A DNA stretch of 64,000 nt from Pseudeuparius sepicola (taxonomy: Eukaryota > Arthropoda > Insecta > Coleoptera > Anthribidae): contig OY987298.1 of the NCBI GenBank assembly GCA_963920635.1, positions 39,711,787 to 39,775,786 of the forward strand. Reading direction: 5' to 3'. How positions within the stretch are numbered: position 1 is the stretch's first letter; the number at the start of each line of letters is the position of its first letter. Positions 12,172 through 23,746 of this stretch are shown here, piece after piece. Made by a program: the position numbers and the translations under genes. Under the pieces are notes generated by a model, which was not told the DNA's origin, ran no database searches, and saw nothing but the letters and a program-made list of their open reading frames with translations.

Positions 12172-12712
12172 TACAGGGTGTTTCATCTTAAGTGCGAACA
12201 CCCCCGTAAAATTTGTATTCTCTATCCGATTTTAGCCGCGTTTTTTTCTAAAAATAGGCCACAAAAAACTCTACCTTGGTGCAAAATTTCAGGTCTTAAT
12301 GTCAATTTTCAAGGCCTACTACAAATTTTTTTTCTAGTAAAAAATGACGAAAGCCATTTAGCGATTTTTTTATTTAAAATCTGACATTACAGCGTTAATC
12401 AGAACAAACTAAAAGGGCTGCAGAATGGAACTCCCTGTATATTTTTTGTTCGAATTTGGTATACGGGGGTCTTAGGTTGTTCTGATTAACGCTGTGGTGT
12501 CAGATTTTAAATAAAAAAATCGCTAAATGGTTTTCGTCATTTTTTACTAGAAAAATAATTTGTAGTAGGCCTTGAAAATTGACATTAAGACCTGAAATTT
12601 TGCACCAACGTAGAGTTTTTTGTGGCCTATTTTTAGAAAAAAACGCGGCTAAAATCGGATGGAGAATACAAATTTTACGGGGGTGTTCGCACTTAAGATG
12701 AAACACCCTGTA
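12172..12712. mobile_element. 541-bp palindromic element, TACAGGGTGTTTCAT ends
   Basis: The left arm at about 12172-12390 and right arm at about 12497-12712 are near-perfect reverse complements. Both ends read TACAGGGTGTTTCATCTTAA, consistent with insertion next to a TA dinucleotide. The loop (about 12391-12496) contains an internal CTCCCTGTATATTTTTTG block that looks like the end of another element of the same kind. The same product read from both arms (frames at 11872-12384 and 12500-12706) is an artefact. A half copy lies at 14265-14592. Confidence 0.9.
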
Positions 12713-14264
12713 GATTGCAAGATGCCCCTGTTTCCGACTTGTTGGTCCTCAGCAAGCAGACGCAACCCAATCGTCGGGAAAAAGTGTGAGTCTAGGGCCG
12801 GCTTTAGTTGGGGTCCTCAAGTGTGCGGTATCGAGAGGAAAATATATTTTCGGGTGGTATACAGTAACCCCTCAAAACTGTCTCGGTCGAGACCAAGGAG
12901 AAAATATTCGTAAATAGCCTCGTGGGCCGTATGCAGGTATTAATTGCAATGGAAAGCAAGAGGAAGGTCCGATTAAGACATTTAACACTTTTTCACAGTT
13001 TTAGAGATGAATAATATCTATATAGTTTCGAGAGATTTGATCTTTCTTTCCGGCAGGAACCAGAGAGTTTTTATGTGTCGTTCTCTGACGCCTAAATGCT
13101 AGAAATTATTATTAAGAAAATGTCGCGAATTCGCCCTTTTTTGTAAAACCGTAGCGATGTTATTTCGGTTCGAGGCTCTGAGGCTGGTGTCATTAGATCT
13201 TCTTCAAAGTTTAGATGCTTCCCAGAAGCAAATGAATGCTTGTGCGGGAGATGCCCCCCGCACAAGCGGGGTACAGAGTACAGAATATGTATACCTTACT
13301 ATTATTTTGTCTTCGTTGAGATTGTATACTTCTTGTTCAAAAGAACTGCAAATATTAAATATTACAAAATAAATTGTTTTCCAATGTTAACAAATGCTTT
13401 ATTTTCAGTTATACTCTGAGCGAGACAACTGTGATATGTGACTATTGACTACCAAATAAATGATAAATCATTACTGATAAAGTAATTTAGTTGTGAAGGT
13501 CATGGTTTGACATACATTATCATTTCACGGACACTTTGAGGATGTGGCAAAGGCGTCTAACAGGCTGTTGGGATTTGTTGTGAAAAGTGCTAATTTATTC
13601 ACAGCTAAAACCAAGTTTAAATTAAATGTTGTTTAATCATTTAAACGATTTATTCGATGTAAAGTGTACTTGGACATGCACAAACGGTATGCCATTTTTT
13701 TTTCAGCAGTTTTATAACAAGGACTTGCATACTTATCATTGGCAGCCTGTTCAGAAAATGGAAAAATTAAGTATTAAAATAAAAGGTCACGTGAAAATAC
13801 TACTATTGGGTCCACGTTAACGGTATGCCTAATACCGTATTATTGTGAGAATATACGCAACATAATGCCCTTTGAAAGGCATACTGAGTAAAATCATGTC
13901 CAAATATCTGTCACTATCTTCCTGTCCAATACGACTTAAGGTGGCTGGTGCGCCACAACAGGAAACGTACAGAAAATGTGTCATCTCAGATAGTGATTTT
14001 ATCGAGAGGGGACCAATTATTTAAATTATTTTTTATTTTTTGGTTGGCATTTTGTAAATAAATAAATTCCTTTTGTGTTTATTAATGTTTTTTCAAATAA
14101 TTTCAGAGTACTCTTGACCCTTTTATAGTTTCCTGATATTTTTGTATTTAATCTTTGCATACCAACACTTTGAGTGGTTCTGTTGATCATTCAACTGTTT
14201 TGAATTAATTCCATGACAAACTTGACTCACCAGATGCCTTTAAAATTTCTATATTGCTCATCTT
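12713..14264. other. Unassigned DNA with one GC-rich hairpin
   Basis: No coding or repeated sequence is recognised. At 13238-13267 there is a perfect 11-bp inverted repeat, GCTTGTGCGGG, around an 8-nt loop, which stands out against the AT-rich surroundings. The small ORFs at 12659-12913, 13157-13372 and 13626-13820 show no known domain. Confidence 0.4.
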
Positions 14265-14592
14265 TGGAACTCCCTGTATATTTTTTGTTCAAATTTGGTA
14301 TGTGGGGGGTTTTGGGGTGTCCTAATTCACTCTATTGTGTCAGATTTTATATAAAAATTCCGCTAATGATTTTCCTCGTTTTTTACTAGAAAAAAAAATT
14401 CCTATATAGTACTTAGGTAGATATGCCTTGGAAATTGAGATTAAGACCTGAAACTTTGCAACAAAGTAAAAAAAGAGTTTTTATTAATTTTGCAACAAAC
14501 TGAGTTTTTATCTTCAGAAAAAACCGGCTAAAATCGGAGGAAAAAAAAATAATTTACGGGGTGCTTCCATTGCAAATGGGCTACCCTGTGTA
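14265..14592 (+). mobile_element. Half copy of the 12.2-kb palindromic family
   Basis: This matches the loop and right arm of the 12172-12712 element: it begins GGAACTCCCTGTATATTTTT, as at about 12430, then continues through GTGTCAGATTTTATATAAAAA and GGCTAAAATCGGA to a decayed terminal CTACCCTGTGTA. There is no matching left arm, so it is a truncated unit. It is clearly more diverged than the 12-kb copy. Confidence 0.7.
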
Positions 14593-16019
14593 TTGAAGCA
14601 GAATTGTTAACAAAGCCAAAGCAAATCTAATGTGAAAATATACTTTAAGACTTGACTTTTGAATATAAACTATTTTTCTTCTTTGACAACAATCTCATGC
14701 TGTTTTCTATGCGTATGGGTATAGACCGCTATCTAATCATGCGAAATAACTGTGTAAAATTTTAAGAATAATATTTTACTTTTTGTTATAAGAGCTCTTA
14801 TAGCATCGGTGTTTCTATATGCAAAGACATGTGTTTGCACTATACAGGATGATTCAGTTTCGGATCTCGGAAACACAGATAGAAAGACGGTCAAAGTAGG
14901 GCAAAGTTGCGCCTTTGGGTTCCTATAGGTATTATAGTGGAGTCAACGTAGATGAAAAATGGTGTTAATTAGGAATTAATTAGAGAAGTCATGGATTTGA
15001 ATAAAACCATTTGAAACACCTTCAAACATACTTTTATTTAAAAGTCCGCAGGTTGAAAAAGTGCGCTTTAAAAAAAAATAAAAAAACTAAAAAAATCGAT
15101 TTTTCACCGAAATTTCTCAAAAATCGTCTACAATTAATTGTAGAATCATTATTTTTCAATGAAAATGTATACTTTTATGTTTTTTGAGACACCGATTATG
15201 AACATGAAGTAAAAAAAATGAAAAACAAAATTACGCCAAGAAAATGAAGTTGAATGCAAGAATAATCGAATTTTCTTCATAATCATCCTAATCTCATATC
15301 AATACGACAGGTAAGGTAAGTAAATTAGAAATACGTTTAACGGAATAAAAAGTAAAAATCTAGCTATTCGAAAAGCTCAAGCAGATTTTTATTTACTTCA
15401 TGGCATGCTTGACCACGGAAATCTTTGAAAACAAATACCAAATAATATGTTTATAATTATTCTTCTGGCGATAACTCCAAAACTAATGAAGATATCGAAA
15501 TACTAAAGTATTTTTTCTTGTAAATGTAATCTAGTTTTCGATTATAACAGAATAAATGTGTCATTGAATTTAAAATTTCGGAGAAAGTTGTAATAAAAGG
15601 GAAATTTTTCGAATTGCGCCCTCTAGCAGTGACCACGAAATTCGAAATGATCTTACTGGACAATCATTTGATAGATTTAGGAAATATCTCTTCAACAAGC
15701 CCAAATTCAACCAATTCGGTTAAACCAAACCGGAGTTTGCAGCATTTTTTCAAGTCAAGGTTTATCCGCCCGTCTCACCTCTATTTGAAGAGCAAGCGCA
15801 AAAAATCCTTAACGGAAATTGTTCAGAATTCGCTGAAGACTGCAATAAATTTAAATATTTATTAGTTATTTTTTTGAGAAAACTCATTTTTCAAATAAAC
15901 TGTTGCGAATACGCCCCCTAGCGGCCGCCCTACAAACTTAAAAATAATTTCCAGCGATTTTTCGTGACCATATTACTTAAGAAGGTTTTTTTTCCCAAAC
16001 CTCCAGGACTATTAATTCC
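14593..16019. other. One-armed TACAGGATG unit and flanks
   Basis: A TATACAGGATGATTCAGTT end at about 14843 resembles the outer ends of the palindromic elements, but no matching reverse copy is found downstream, so it may be a half element. Sequence up to about 15960 has the same style as fold-back arms: long A/T runs, AAAAATCG motifs and GCCCTCTAG blocks at about 15617 and 15911. ORFs at 15457-15663, 15614-15865 and 15964-16149 are not recognised. Confidence 0.35.
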
Positions 16020-16059
16020 TGAATTAATTAATTCGACGACATGTCAAAAATATGTTGAT

Positions 16060-16337
16060 TGCGAACGTGTAGTGCCTACTTTTCTCTGTTTTCTTTCCCA
16101 CTGTATATTGTATATATATAATTGTTTATCTCTTTGCCTCATTGTTTAGTGTATCATTGTTATCTATATGGTAACTTATTTTGTAATTGCATGCAATTAT
16201 TTAGATCAAGTGCAATTGGCCCATTATGGTTAAGTGTAAGAGTAGCTAATGCTAAACTTCGCCATTTTGAGCCCCACTTATGCTATTTTCTTGAATAAAG
16301 ACGTTATTATTATTATAAGTATTATTATTATTATTAT
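16060..16337 (+). mobile_element. Possible 3' end of a plus-strand LINE with TTA tail
   Basis: The sequence ends TTGAATAAAGACGTTATTATT and runs into a TTA microsatellite (about 16304-16337). A poly(A)-signal-like AATAAA just before a simple triplet tail is typical of some insect non-LTR retrotransposon 3' ends. No coding part is recognised upstream, so this would be a heavily 5'-truncated copy. It abuts, tail to tail, the minus-strand R4/Dong-like copies. Confidence 0.4.
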
Positions 16338-16617
16338 CGACTTAGCCAAAAGGCATTCGCACTCCCTCTCTGGGGAACATTCACTCAGATCCCGGGTATC
16401 CCGGATACCATAAGGATCTGGCTCGGACGAGACCCTTGCCATGTTATCGGGCCTTAGGTGACATTGATGTTATTGGACGTTCCTGCACTCCCCATGAATT
16501 TCCTGACGGTTCGGGCTGTCGCAAGTAGTACCGCTTTCTGCATGGACCTGTAAAGATTATCAGTTAGACCCAGCTCTTTGATGTTTCTCAGCAAACTTTT
16601 TGGTATGACACCAGTTG
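16338..16617 (-). mobile_element. R4/Dong-like LINE copy 1, 5' truncated
   Basis: On the minus strand, 16617 to 16457 encodes about 53 residues ending in a stop at 16454-16456: GVIPKSLLRNIKELGL, then QKAVLLATARTVRKFMG. This matches the end of the restriction-like endonuclease region of R4/Dong-clade retrotransposons. A 3' UTR of about 115 bp follows, ending GGCTAAGTCGA directly in a TAA-type microsatellite (16304-16337 on the plus strand). Its 5' truncation point also falls in a TTA run (16617-16650). It differs from copy 2 by only a few substitutions over the shared 280 bp. Confidence 0.75.
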
Positions 16618-16651
<34 letters not shown>

Positions 16652-16652
<1 letters not shown>

Positions 16653-17101
16653 CGACTTAGCCAAAAGGCATTCGCACTCCCTCTACGGGGAACATTCACT
16701 CAGATCCCGGGCATCCCAGATACCAAAAGGATCTGGCTCGGACGAGACCCTTGCCATGTTATCGGGCCTTAGGTGATATTGATGTTGTTGGACGATCCTG
16801 CATTCCCCATGAATTTCCTGACGGTTTGGGCTGTCGCAAGTAGTACCGCTTTCTGCATGGACCTGTAAAGATTATCAGTTAGACCCAGCTCTTTGATGTT
16901 TCTCAGCAAACTTTTTGGTATGACACCAGTTGTTGACACGATGATTGGAATCGTCTGAGCGTTGTCCATTTCCCATTGCCTTCTAATTCGTTCTTCTAAG
17001 TCTCTGTACTTCGCGATCTTCTCGACTTGCTTCACACGCAGGTTGTTGTTGTTCGGGATGACCACATCAATCAGAGTTGTCTTCCTAGAAATTTTATCAA
17101 C

Positions 17102-17102
<1 letters not shown>
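16652..17102 (-). mobile_element. R4/Dong-like LINE copy 2, 5' truncated
   Basis: Minus-strand reading from about 17101 to the stop at 16769-16771 gives about 110 residues. They hold the restriction-like endonuclease signature: TTLIDVVIPNNNNL, then EKIAKYRDLEERIRRQWEM, then TIPIIVSTTGVIPKSL, and the VRKFMG C-terminus. Elements of this clade nick target DNA with this domain, and the reverse transcriptase lies upstream (absent here). The 3' UTR ends GGCTAAGTCGA in TTA repeats (16617-16650). The 5' cut-off joins an ATT run at 17103-17134. The Bombyx Dong element is known from TAA repeats, which agrees with this setting. Confidence 0.8.
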
Positions 17103-17136
<34 letters not shown>

Positions 17137-17214
17137 GGTACCTCTTCACCCTTAATGAAACACCCTGTATATAGCTTGGATTTTTGGGGGATATATATAT
17201 ATATATATATATAT
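17103..17214. repeat. ATT and AT microsatellites with a CCCTGTATA end
   Basis: An ATT run at about 17103-17134 is followed by TTAATGAAACACCCTGTATA at about 17152-17171, a lone terminus of the palindrome type, and then by 12 AT repeats at about 17191-17214. The frames crossing these repeats give isoleucine and tyrosine runs that are not proteins. Confidence 0.7.
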
Positions 17215-20066
17215 GTGGCGATGTTAGTACGAGCCCCAAGATAGGGGATGTGCTGACTGAAGCTGCAAATGTGCTGTTGGCTCCTGCCTGGACTTCATTT
17301 GTTGCTTCCCAAATCATGCCTATCTTTTGATTTGGTTGATGTTACACCGTACTGATGATTGCCAAATAGCATGAAACACGTGTATGCGGTTACTAGTTTT
17401 TTCTTTTTGTTAACTTTGAGTGTTTGACCATTATCACCTTGTCTTGTAATTATTACATTTACACTCGCTAATCTTACATCCTTATATATATAGGCTGTGC
17501 CATTCGTCCCAACGCCAATACAAGCTGTGCTTCAAGGGAACAGAATGACATCTGCCGACTACCTGCCGACTAACACGCCTCACAAACACAGCCACATACA
17601 CCCTTACACACACACAAACGTATGTTCTCAGTGGATCGAAAATGAGGAGTATAGTAGTAAGTATACAAACATGTATGAAGTATTTACGACAAAGAAAGCG
17701 GAAATTATTATATTTATTTATATTTATTAGAGAAATCGTATTATTGTATGAAGGCTGAGAACACATCAAGAGAGTTTTTTTTTCAAAAGCTGATAATCAC
17801 GAGCGGAAATTATGTAGAAAAAAATCTTTTGACTAGGAAATCGGAAGTTTAAAACGTGTACTTTCACTTAGGATTGGTCTCATCCCAGTAAGAAACCTCC
17901 GTCAGCTTGATTCTTGGATTTAAAAATAAGAAAAATCGAGTTCTGCGTTTCGGGAAATCAATAATTATAACGCAGTTTACTGCAAAAATAAACGAGAAAA
18001 AAGAGAAATACATTAAAATTACTTATGCTATCAAAAAGCACACGTTTTAAGCTTCAAAAAGTAACCTATTGAGTTTCAATATCTAATTTTATGCGGTTAT
18101 TATGAGCGTTTGAAATAAATATTGAATATTCGAGAGCAAGAATTTATGAAAAATATCTATGTTCAAAGTGAAAAAAAAACAAACGAGGTTTTATATCGTA
18201 ATCTTATATTGCTCCTTCAAAAATTTTGATCATGACCAACTTTACAAGAATATAACAGGCGTATCCCTTCATGGAAATTAATGCTACAAGATTGTTTTAA
18301 TTGCTTTACGGTGTCACTTTCCAATAAACTTTGTTGCATATGAATTAGTTGTGTGTGTAAAAAGTTATTACTGTTTAACCGTCTCGCGCTCCACGCGCCG
18401 CTCTCAATTTCGGATACGACGAATCATGAAAACGTATGATCTTAAAAAAATTCTCAGTCATTACTTAATTATTTTACAAAAAATATGCAAATACATTTTT
18501 TTTGAGAAATTGCCTGCTCTTTCGAATGGTCTTACTTAAATTCTATAAGAACGCTTATTAAATAAGTTATTAACAAAAAACCTATATTTTTGACAGTTAT
18601 TGTTAAATAAAAAAAAATCGCACACTATTTTGCGCTGCGGACTCTTCGGATTTTGGTTTAAGACATCAAAGCGAACACATTCCAACAAAATCTGAAACTC
18701 CCGGAATTTGTTCGAAGTTATTTTCCTGGTTGATTCCACTACATATTATAACAATATGCTGATATGAAAATATTTTCATGGGTTGCTATGAGATATAGAG
18801 AATTTCTCGATTTTGTCATTGAAACATGGAGAGGAAACAAGTTATTAAAAAAATGAGTTTCTTTTATTATAACAAAACGAGACAGTTATTTAGCGAGTGT
18901 TAAATACATAGTCTATTACCGTATGTTTTTTTTTTTCCACACGAATCAATAGACTCGGTCTAAATAATAAGCATACCCTACAGTTTGACATGTTGTCAGC
19001 GGGCCCCGGTGGACATATCCGTATATTCAGAAAATAATTTCTAAAATATAAATATCGTGAATTAATGAACATAAAAGATGTTCACGACTCCATGCACGAA
19101 AGCAATCAATTGAAGCCAGCAAAGTTTCGAGGTCAACAACCAGTTTAGGGGTTTTTTGGCGTTCGCATCCCACGCTGGGTTTTCGCTGGGGCATTTCTTG
19201 GGCTGCACGATATAATTGAAGAGGAGACGCCATTCGTTCAGTGCCGGGGCCGTTTTAACAGCTTTTAAAGCGGGCCGTAAAGCATAAATATTCATGTTTG
19301 CAGTCCAGCCGGAGTGTTCATGAATAGCGGAGTAAGGAACGGCCAATCCTAAATCATTACCGAGTTGCAAAGAGGCGATTCGGGTGGTGCCGAGATATGA
19401 ATCACTTTGGCCACATGAAAGAAAGTTGTTTCGTCGGGAGCGCTAGACGAATTTGATGTACGGCCCAGTCGGGTTTTTGTTGGGAAGTTCTCCGAATCAC
19501 ATAAAATATCCAAACATTGTTGTGGTCCATAAAGGGAGTTAAAATCTTGTTTACAAGTACAAATATAGGTACGTTAATTGAACGGCAGAAACACTGATTT
19601 ATGTGGGACTAAGTAAAACAGAGTACCTAGGCCATGTCGCAGCAGAAAAATATAATTGAGAAAATATCATCCATTATCCATTACTACAATATACAGTACC
19701 TACACAAGTAGCGTTTCTGAATTATAATGACTTATTTAGGGAATTTGTAAGAGAGTTAAATTGAAATATTAAAATTCATTTTATTATACGGTTAGAACTC
19801 TGGTTGAGATTTTTTCAGCAGTATCGCTAATTTATTAGATACATCTAAATATTTTTCCTAATCCCAGTCCTCAGAAAAGGGAAAGAATCGAGATGTCTGG
19901 ACATACGTTGGAAACAAACTAAACAAAATTAATTTATTAAATTTATAAATAAGTATCCTACTTCGCTCTCGAGATTTTATCACAAAATAAAAAGATTCTT
20001 GATTCTTCTGTATTGCTATAGTTAAAAATACTGCAGCTCCTTTACCTACATTGTGTTCATCATTAG
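17215..20066. other. Unassigned DNA with a GC-richer island at 19.06-19.5 kb
   Basis: No repeat partner within the window and no recognised exon. A CA-rich patch is at about 17580-17615. From about 19060 to 19500 the sequence is clearly less AT-rich and low-complexity than its surroundings, and open on the minus strand (19370 to 19062, 102 codons) without a recognisable domain. The block could be conserved non-coding DNA or an unknown exon; neither can be shown here. Confidence 0.35.
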
Positions 20067-20793
20067 ATGTAAAGTTTCTTATCATGATGAGAAAAGGTCA
20101 TTCTTGAAAAAAAATCTGCTTGTTCGTAAAATGAGATTGTCATGGAAAAAAGTTAACTTTGCTTATACTGGGCGACCAGAAAATTGAAAAAAACCTTAAT
20201 TAGCGTAAAAGTAAACTGCCTCTATTTGTAAAGGTAGTGAAAAAAGTTACAGTTACTTGTTTTTCTTCGATTAAATGGTTTCTTGTAAAAAATAGTATGA
20301 CAAAACTGTATTAAAAAATTACCCAGAATGGTAATTGCGCATGAAGACAAAATTTAGCGATTATAGGCCTACTTTGTATTTTGGAAAATATTGGAGGAAA
20401 ATCAAAATAGGCCAGGATTATCAAAGTTTTTTCATCAGAGATAGTTTCCTACTCTTAGTAACTTTTTAACCATTTAATCGAAGAAAAACAAGAAAAAAAT
20501 AAAAAAAGAAAGCAGGTCTAACGCTATGAAATTGTGTACACCTAAGTAGCTTACCACGCTGAACAAGTTTTCTTTATAACTTTTTTCAGTACCTCTACAA
20601 ATAGAGGCAGTTTACTCTTATGCTAATTAATGTTTTTTCAATTTTCAAACAGCATAAGTAATGTTACCTTTTTTCATGCCAATATTATTTTAAGAACAAG
20701 CAGACTTTTCTATCCAGAATGACTTTTTCTCGAAAAATCAAATATATGAAACTTTACAAGAGAGCGGTACCCCATCTGGGGACACACTGTATA
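20067..20793. mobile_element. Palindromic element, left end lost
   Basis: Arms at about 20067-20290 and 20470-20766 are imperfect reverse complements; GTAAACTGCCTCTATTTGTA near 20209 pairs with TACAAATAGAGGCAGTTTAC near 20596. The right arm continues to an outer end GGGGACACACTGTA (about 20779-20792) of the TACAGTGTGTCC type. The left arm stops at GTAAAGTTTC without its outer 30 or so bases. The loop contains a short secondary inverted repeat around ATAGGCC. Confidence 0.75.
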
Positions 20794-20799
20794 TTAGCA

Positions 20800-21235
20800 G
20801 TCAGATTTTCAAAAACATTTTCCGTTTTGAAAGGCGTGAAGTACTGAATCCGTTGATCCCAAAGCTCAAAGTGCAGGCTCGCAGCCTACTACGATTTTTA
20901 AGAGTCTATTATGAAAGTCATGTTAGGCAGTTTGTAGCGAAAAATTGTATAATAAAAAAGGCTTTCAGAATCACTTCAAATCCCCAAACACCGTAAAAAT
21001 TGAGGATAATTAAAGAAATTCCTATGGCTTTGTGCGACCGATTCTAGTAAGTTTGCCCTGCAAATACTGTTTTCTTAATATATTTTTTTAACAATTGTTT
21101 ACTCTACTTTTACTTTAACTTTCTCCGGCTTCAACAAAAATTACTGTTTGGGGGTTTGAGGTGATTCTATACAACTTTTTCTGGCTTTAAAAAATCGTAG
21201 TAGACTGTGAATCTGCGCTTCTATAATATGAAAGG
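20800..21235. repeat. Imperfect palindrome of unknown family
   Basis: TACTACGATTTTTAAGAGTC (about 20888) and TCACTTCAAATCCCCAAACA (about 20972) are matched in reverse at about 21120-21215 (GTTTGGGGGTTTGAGGTGAT, then AAAAAATCGTAGTAGACTG). Arms are diverged and gapped and the outer ends are not clear. The similar style and direct adjacency to 20067-20793 suggest another fold-back relic. Confidence 0.55.
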
Positions 21236-21836
21236 CAATAGCAACAGATAACGAAAACAAATTTTAGGAAATCGGAGGAAAATAAAAATGTAGATATATA
21301 TTTTATTTGAATTTCAAACTCACGAAAACTTCAAAGATAAAATTAGTAATCTGGTAGAAGAGTACCTACCTACATATCTTGTTATATCGGCAGAGCTGCC
21401 CGTGTGTATTTCCATACAGTACTCCAATTTTGCGGCAAATTATCTTTAAATGGGGCGATTTATTATGATCACGAGAAATTGATTACGTGCAACATATTAA
21501 TGCATGCCCCCAGCTTGATAAATAGGGAAGGTAAGGCCCTAAAATGCAGCCTGCTACTGTTTTCCAATTTGCATCTCATTAGGATGCTAATTTATATGGT
21601 GGCAAGTCGCATGTCACGTTAACGTGATCAATTCGTAAATCGTTATTGTTCGCCAAATTAAAGAACGAATACTAAATGAATGCAAACACAAAATACTTTC
21701 AACGTGAAAAGTATTTATTCACATCCACACTGTCTGTTTGGGTGTGGTTGCGTTTGTTTCTAATATTATTTCTATCAGTCCTACAACTAAAGTAAAGTGA
21801 TTATAGTATTGAGAATATATCCGACCGCTGCGCATT
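21236..21836. other. Unassigned DNA with an octamer-rich stretch
   Basis: No repeat or exon is recognised. Positions 21390-21640 are balanced in composition and hold words such as ATTTGCAT and TAATGCATGC beside AT-rich homeodomain-type words. The 72-codon ORF here has no known domain. It might be non-coding conserved sequence. Confidence 0.3.
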
Positions 21837-22494
21837 CATGAGACCTCAGAGAAATAACCAAAGATAGAGGGAGTAAGAACAAAAAGTAAACAAAGCCAAC
21901 ATCTTTTTGAGTGATGCCGCGTACTCCATTGTTTACAGCATTTCATTTCAAAATAGAAGGGTTTAATAATGAGATTCAATGAAGGCACACCTCCCATAAC
22001 GCTAAATTAACAAATGTAGTTATTAATTTCTTGTTTGTAACAATTTTAAACTAAAACTAAATTGCAGTGTAATTATAGTATCTAATTATCACTTTAATAA
22101 AATCGTCACAGATACCTCAAACCGCCCGACATGGCAACGCTGCTTTTGCTGCCGCGATATTTGTTTTGTGTATGCCCAGCATGTCAAGTTTTCCGATTGT
22201 TTACGTATGGATTTTTCCCGTTTTTAATTGTTTTTCTGTTTTTCTATTTAAAGGCTATTTATTAGTATTTAGGATATAGTGACTGATTTTGTATACAATG
22301 GGACGCAGAAAGTGTGTGGTATGTGGCTAAATTGATATTTCTCAGGACATAACCTATCTCAGATAAACGTTGTACACACGGGTCTAATGTTTGTTTACTT
22401 CGGTAAATTTGCATAAGATGTTGGTTGACTACAAATGTATGTATTTTGAGGCTGTTGCTCCCTCTATCCTTGGTTATTTTTCTGAGCATGAGAC
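21837..22494. mobile_element. 642-bp element with 8-bp duplications, possibly P-like
   Basis: The element runs from 21845 to 22486. Inverted ends of about 29 bp start CTCAGAGAAATAACCAAAG and differ at only about three positions. A perfect 8-bp direct repeat, CATGAGAC, flanks it at 21837-21844 and 22487-22494. P and hAT transposons both make 8-bp duplications. A small ORF at 22298-22330 reads MGRRKCVVCG and stops, resembling the first residues of a THAP zinc finger (Cys-x2-Cys start), which is the DNA-binding domain of P-type transposases; this favours P but is thin evidence. Non-autonomous. Confidence 0.75.
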
Positions 22495-23746
22495 TAACCT
22501 GTAAGCTCCATGGGTACTGATTAGAATCCTAGTAATCACCGCTACATGCTACTCTAATACAAAGTTGTTGACTCGTTACATACCGCCCTCTACAGATTAT
22601 ATCCTGAAGTTTAATTTCTTCCGTCATAGTTTCGCTATTGGTCGCTAGATGCCTCTAACGGCGCTTGCCAATTGGCAAGGAATCTTATACAATCCTATTA
22701 TAATCACTGGTCCATTGTCCATCTCGAGGTATCAAAACAGCGATACAAAAAATTATTGATCATTTTTTGTTTGGTCCACTGGTGTAAAATAATTATGAAA
22801 CAGCACGTGTTTGAAGACCCAATGGATGTATGTTTGCGTAGGATAGAATAAGGCAGATCGCAGAAAATACGCTGGGGATAAAATAAGTGTCTATATACAC
22901 TATTTGAGTCCCTATATTCGAGTGTTTTGTACCTTTTCCTCTCTGCTTCCCGGTTACTTTGCCGTATAGTCCACTTCGTTCGTTTAGTTTATAAACCAGA
23001 AAATCCCTTCGGCATGTGCTTTAGAGTTTGCATTTATAAATTAACCTGCCCACTCGCGAAATCTGAGACATGTATGCAATTCGTGCACATCATAGCAAAT
23101 CTAATAGTTTCGAAAGGTTAATGATAATGACCATTCAAATGTATAGAGGAAATAATTATAGCCATCATTTACAACGATTTCATTACCATATCAATACACG
23201 CTGATTGAGTCTAAATCCTGCTGTCTTGCCTCCTATCATTTCTTATTAAAATTATTGCAGTCCAACTAATGCTTCTATTTATTCTGCTAATACAAGCGAT
23301 CAAGTTCTGTTGTTTGTTCCGGTTCACATCAATATCGATTAATTTTGGCATAATATTAGGTATAAACATTGTTGATGGGATGAGCCTGATAAAGCAGCTA
23401 TATTATTTCGTAAAACATGACAAGAACTAAGACGGTAAATTACAATAGGTAGGTTTGCTATAGAGAGTGAAATGATTGGGATCTGACAATATGCAATTTC
23501 GACAGCAATATAGTAACTATAGCTGCAAGTTGGGTATGTACAAGTCTGCGGTACCAGAGCGTAACGAGTTATTTATTGGGGAAACTATAAGGGTGAGAAT
23601 ATTGTTTTATATAAATATATGAAAAATATTATACTTCCAGAGTACCGCATAAAATGAAATAAGCAACTGAAGCAGAAGTCATCCACCTTATGCAGACTGC
23701 CTTTTATTACAAGCTTTGTCTAACTTGCCCTGTTAGTATATGCGTG
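22495..23746. other. Unassigned DNA
   Basis: No repeats, RNA genes or convincing exons are seen. The short ORF at 22927-23121 shows no known domain. Composition is ordinary for the window. Confidence 0.3.

Noticed and set aside
11872..12706. ORFs with a shared HLKCEHPRKICIL peptide
   Set aside because: Arm sequence of the 541-bp palindrome, AT-rich and with no known domain.
16769..17317. 182-codon ORF taken as a single protein
   Set aside because: Its N-terminal half crosses ATT and AT microsatellites (poly-Ile, Tyr-Ile runs); only the R4/Dong-like C-terminal part is real.
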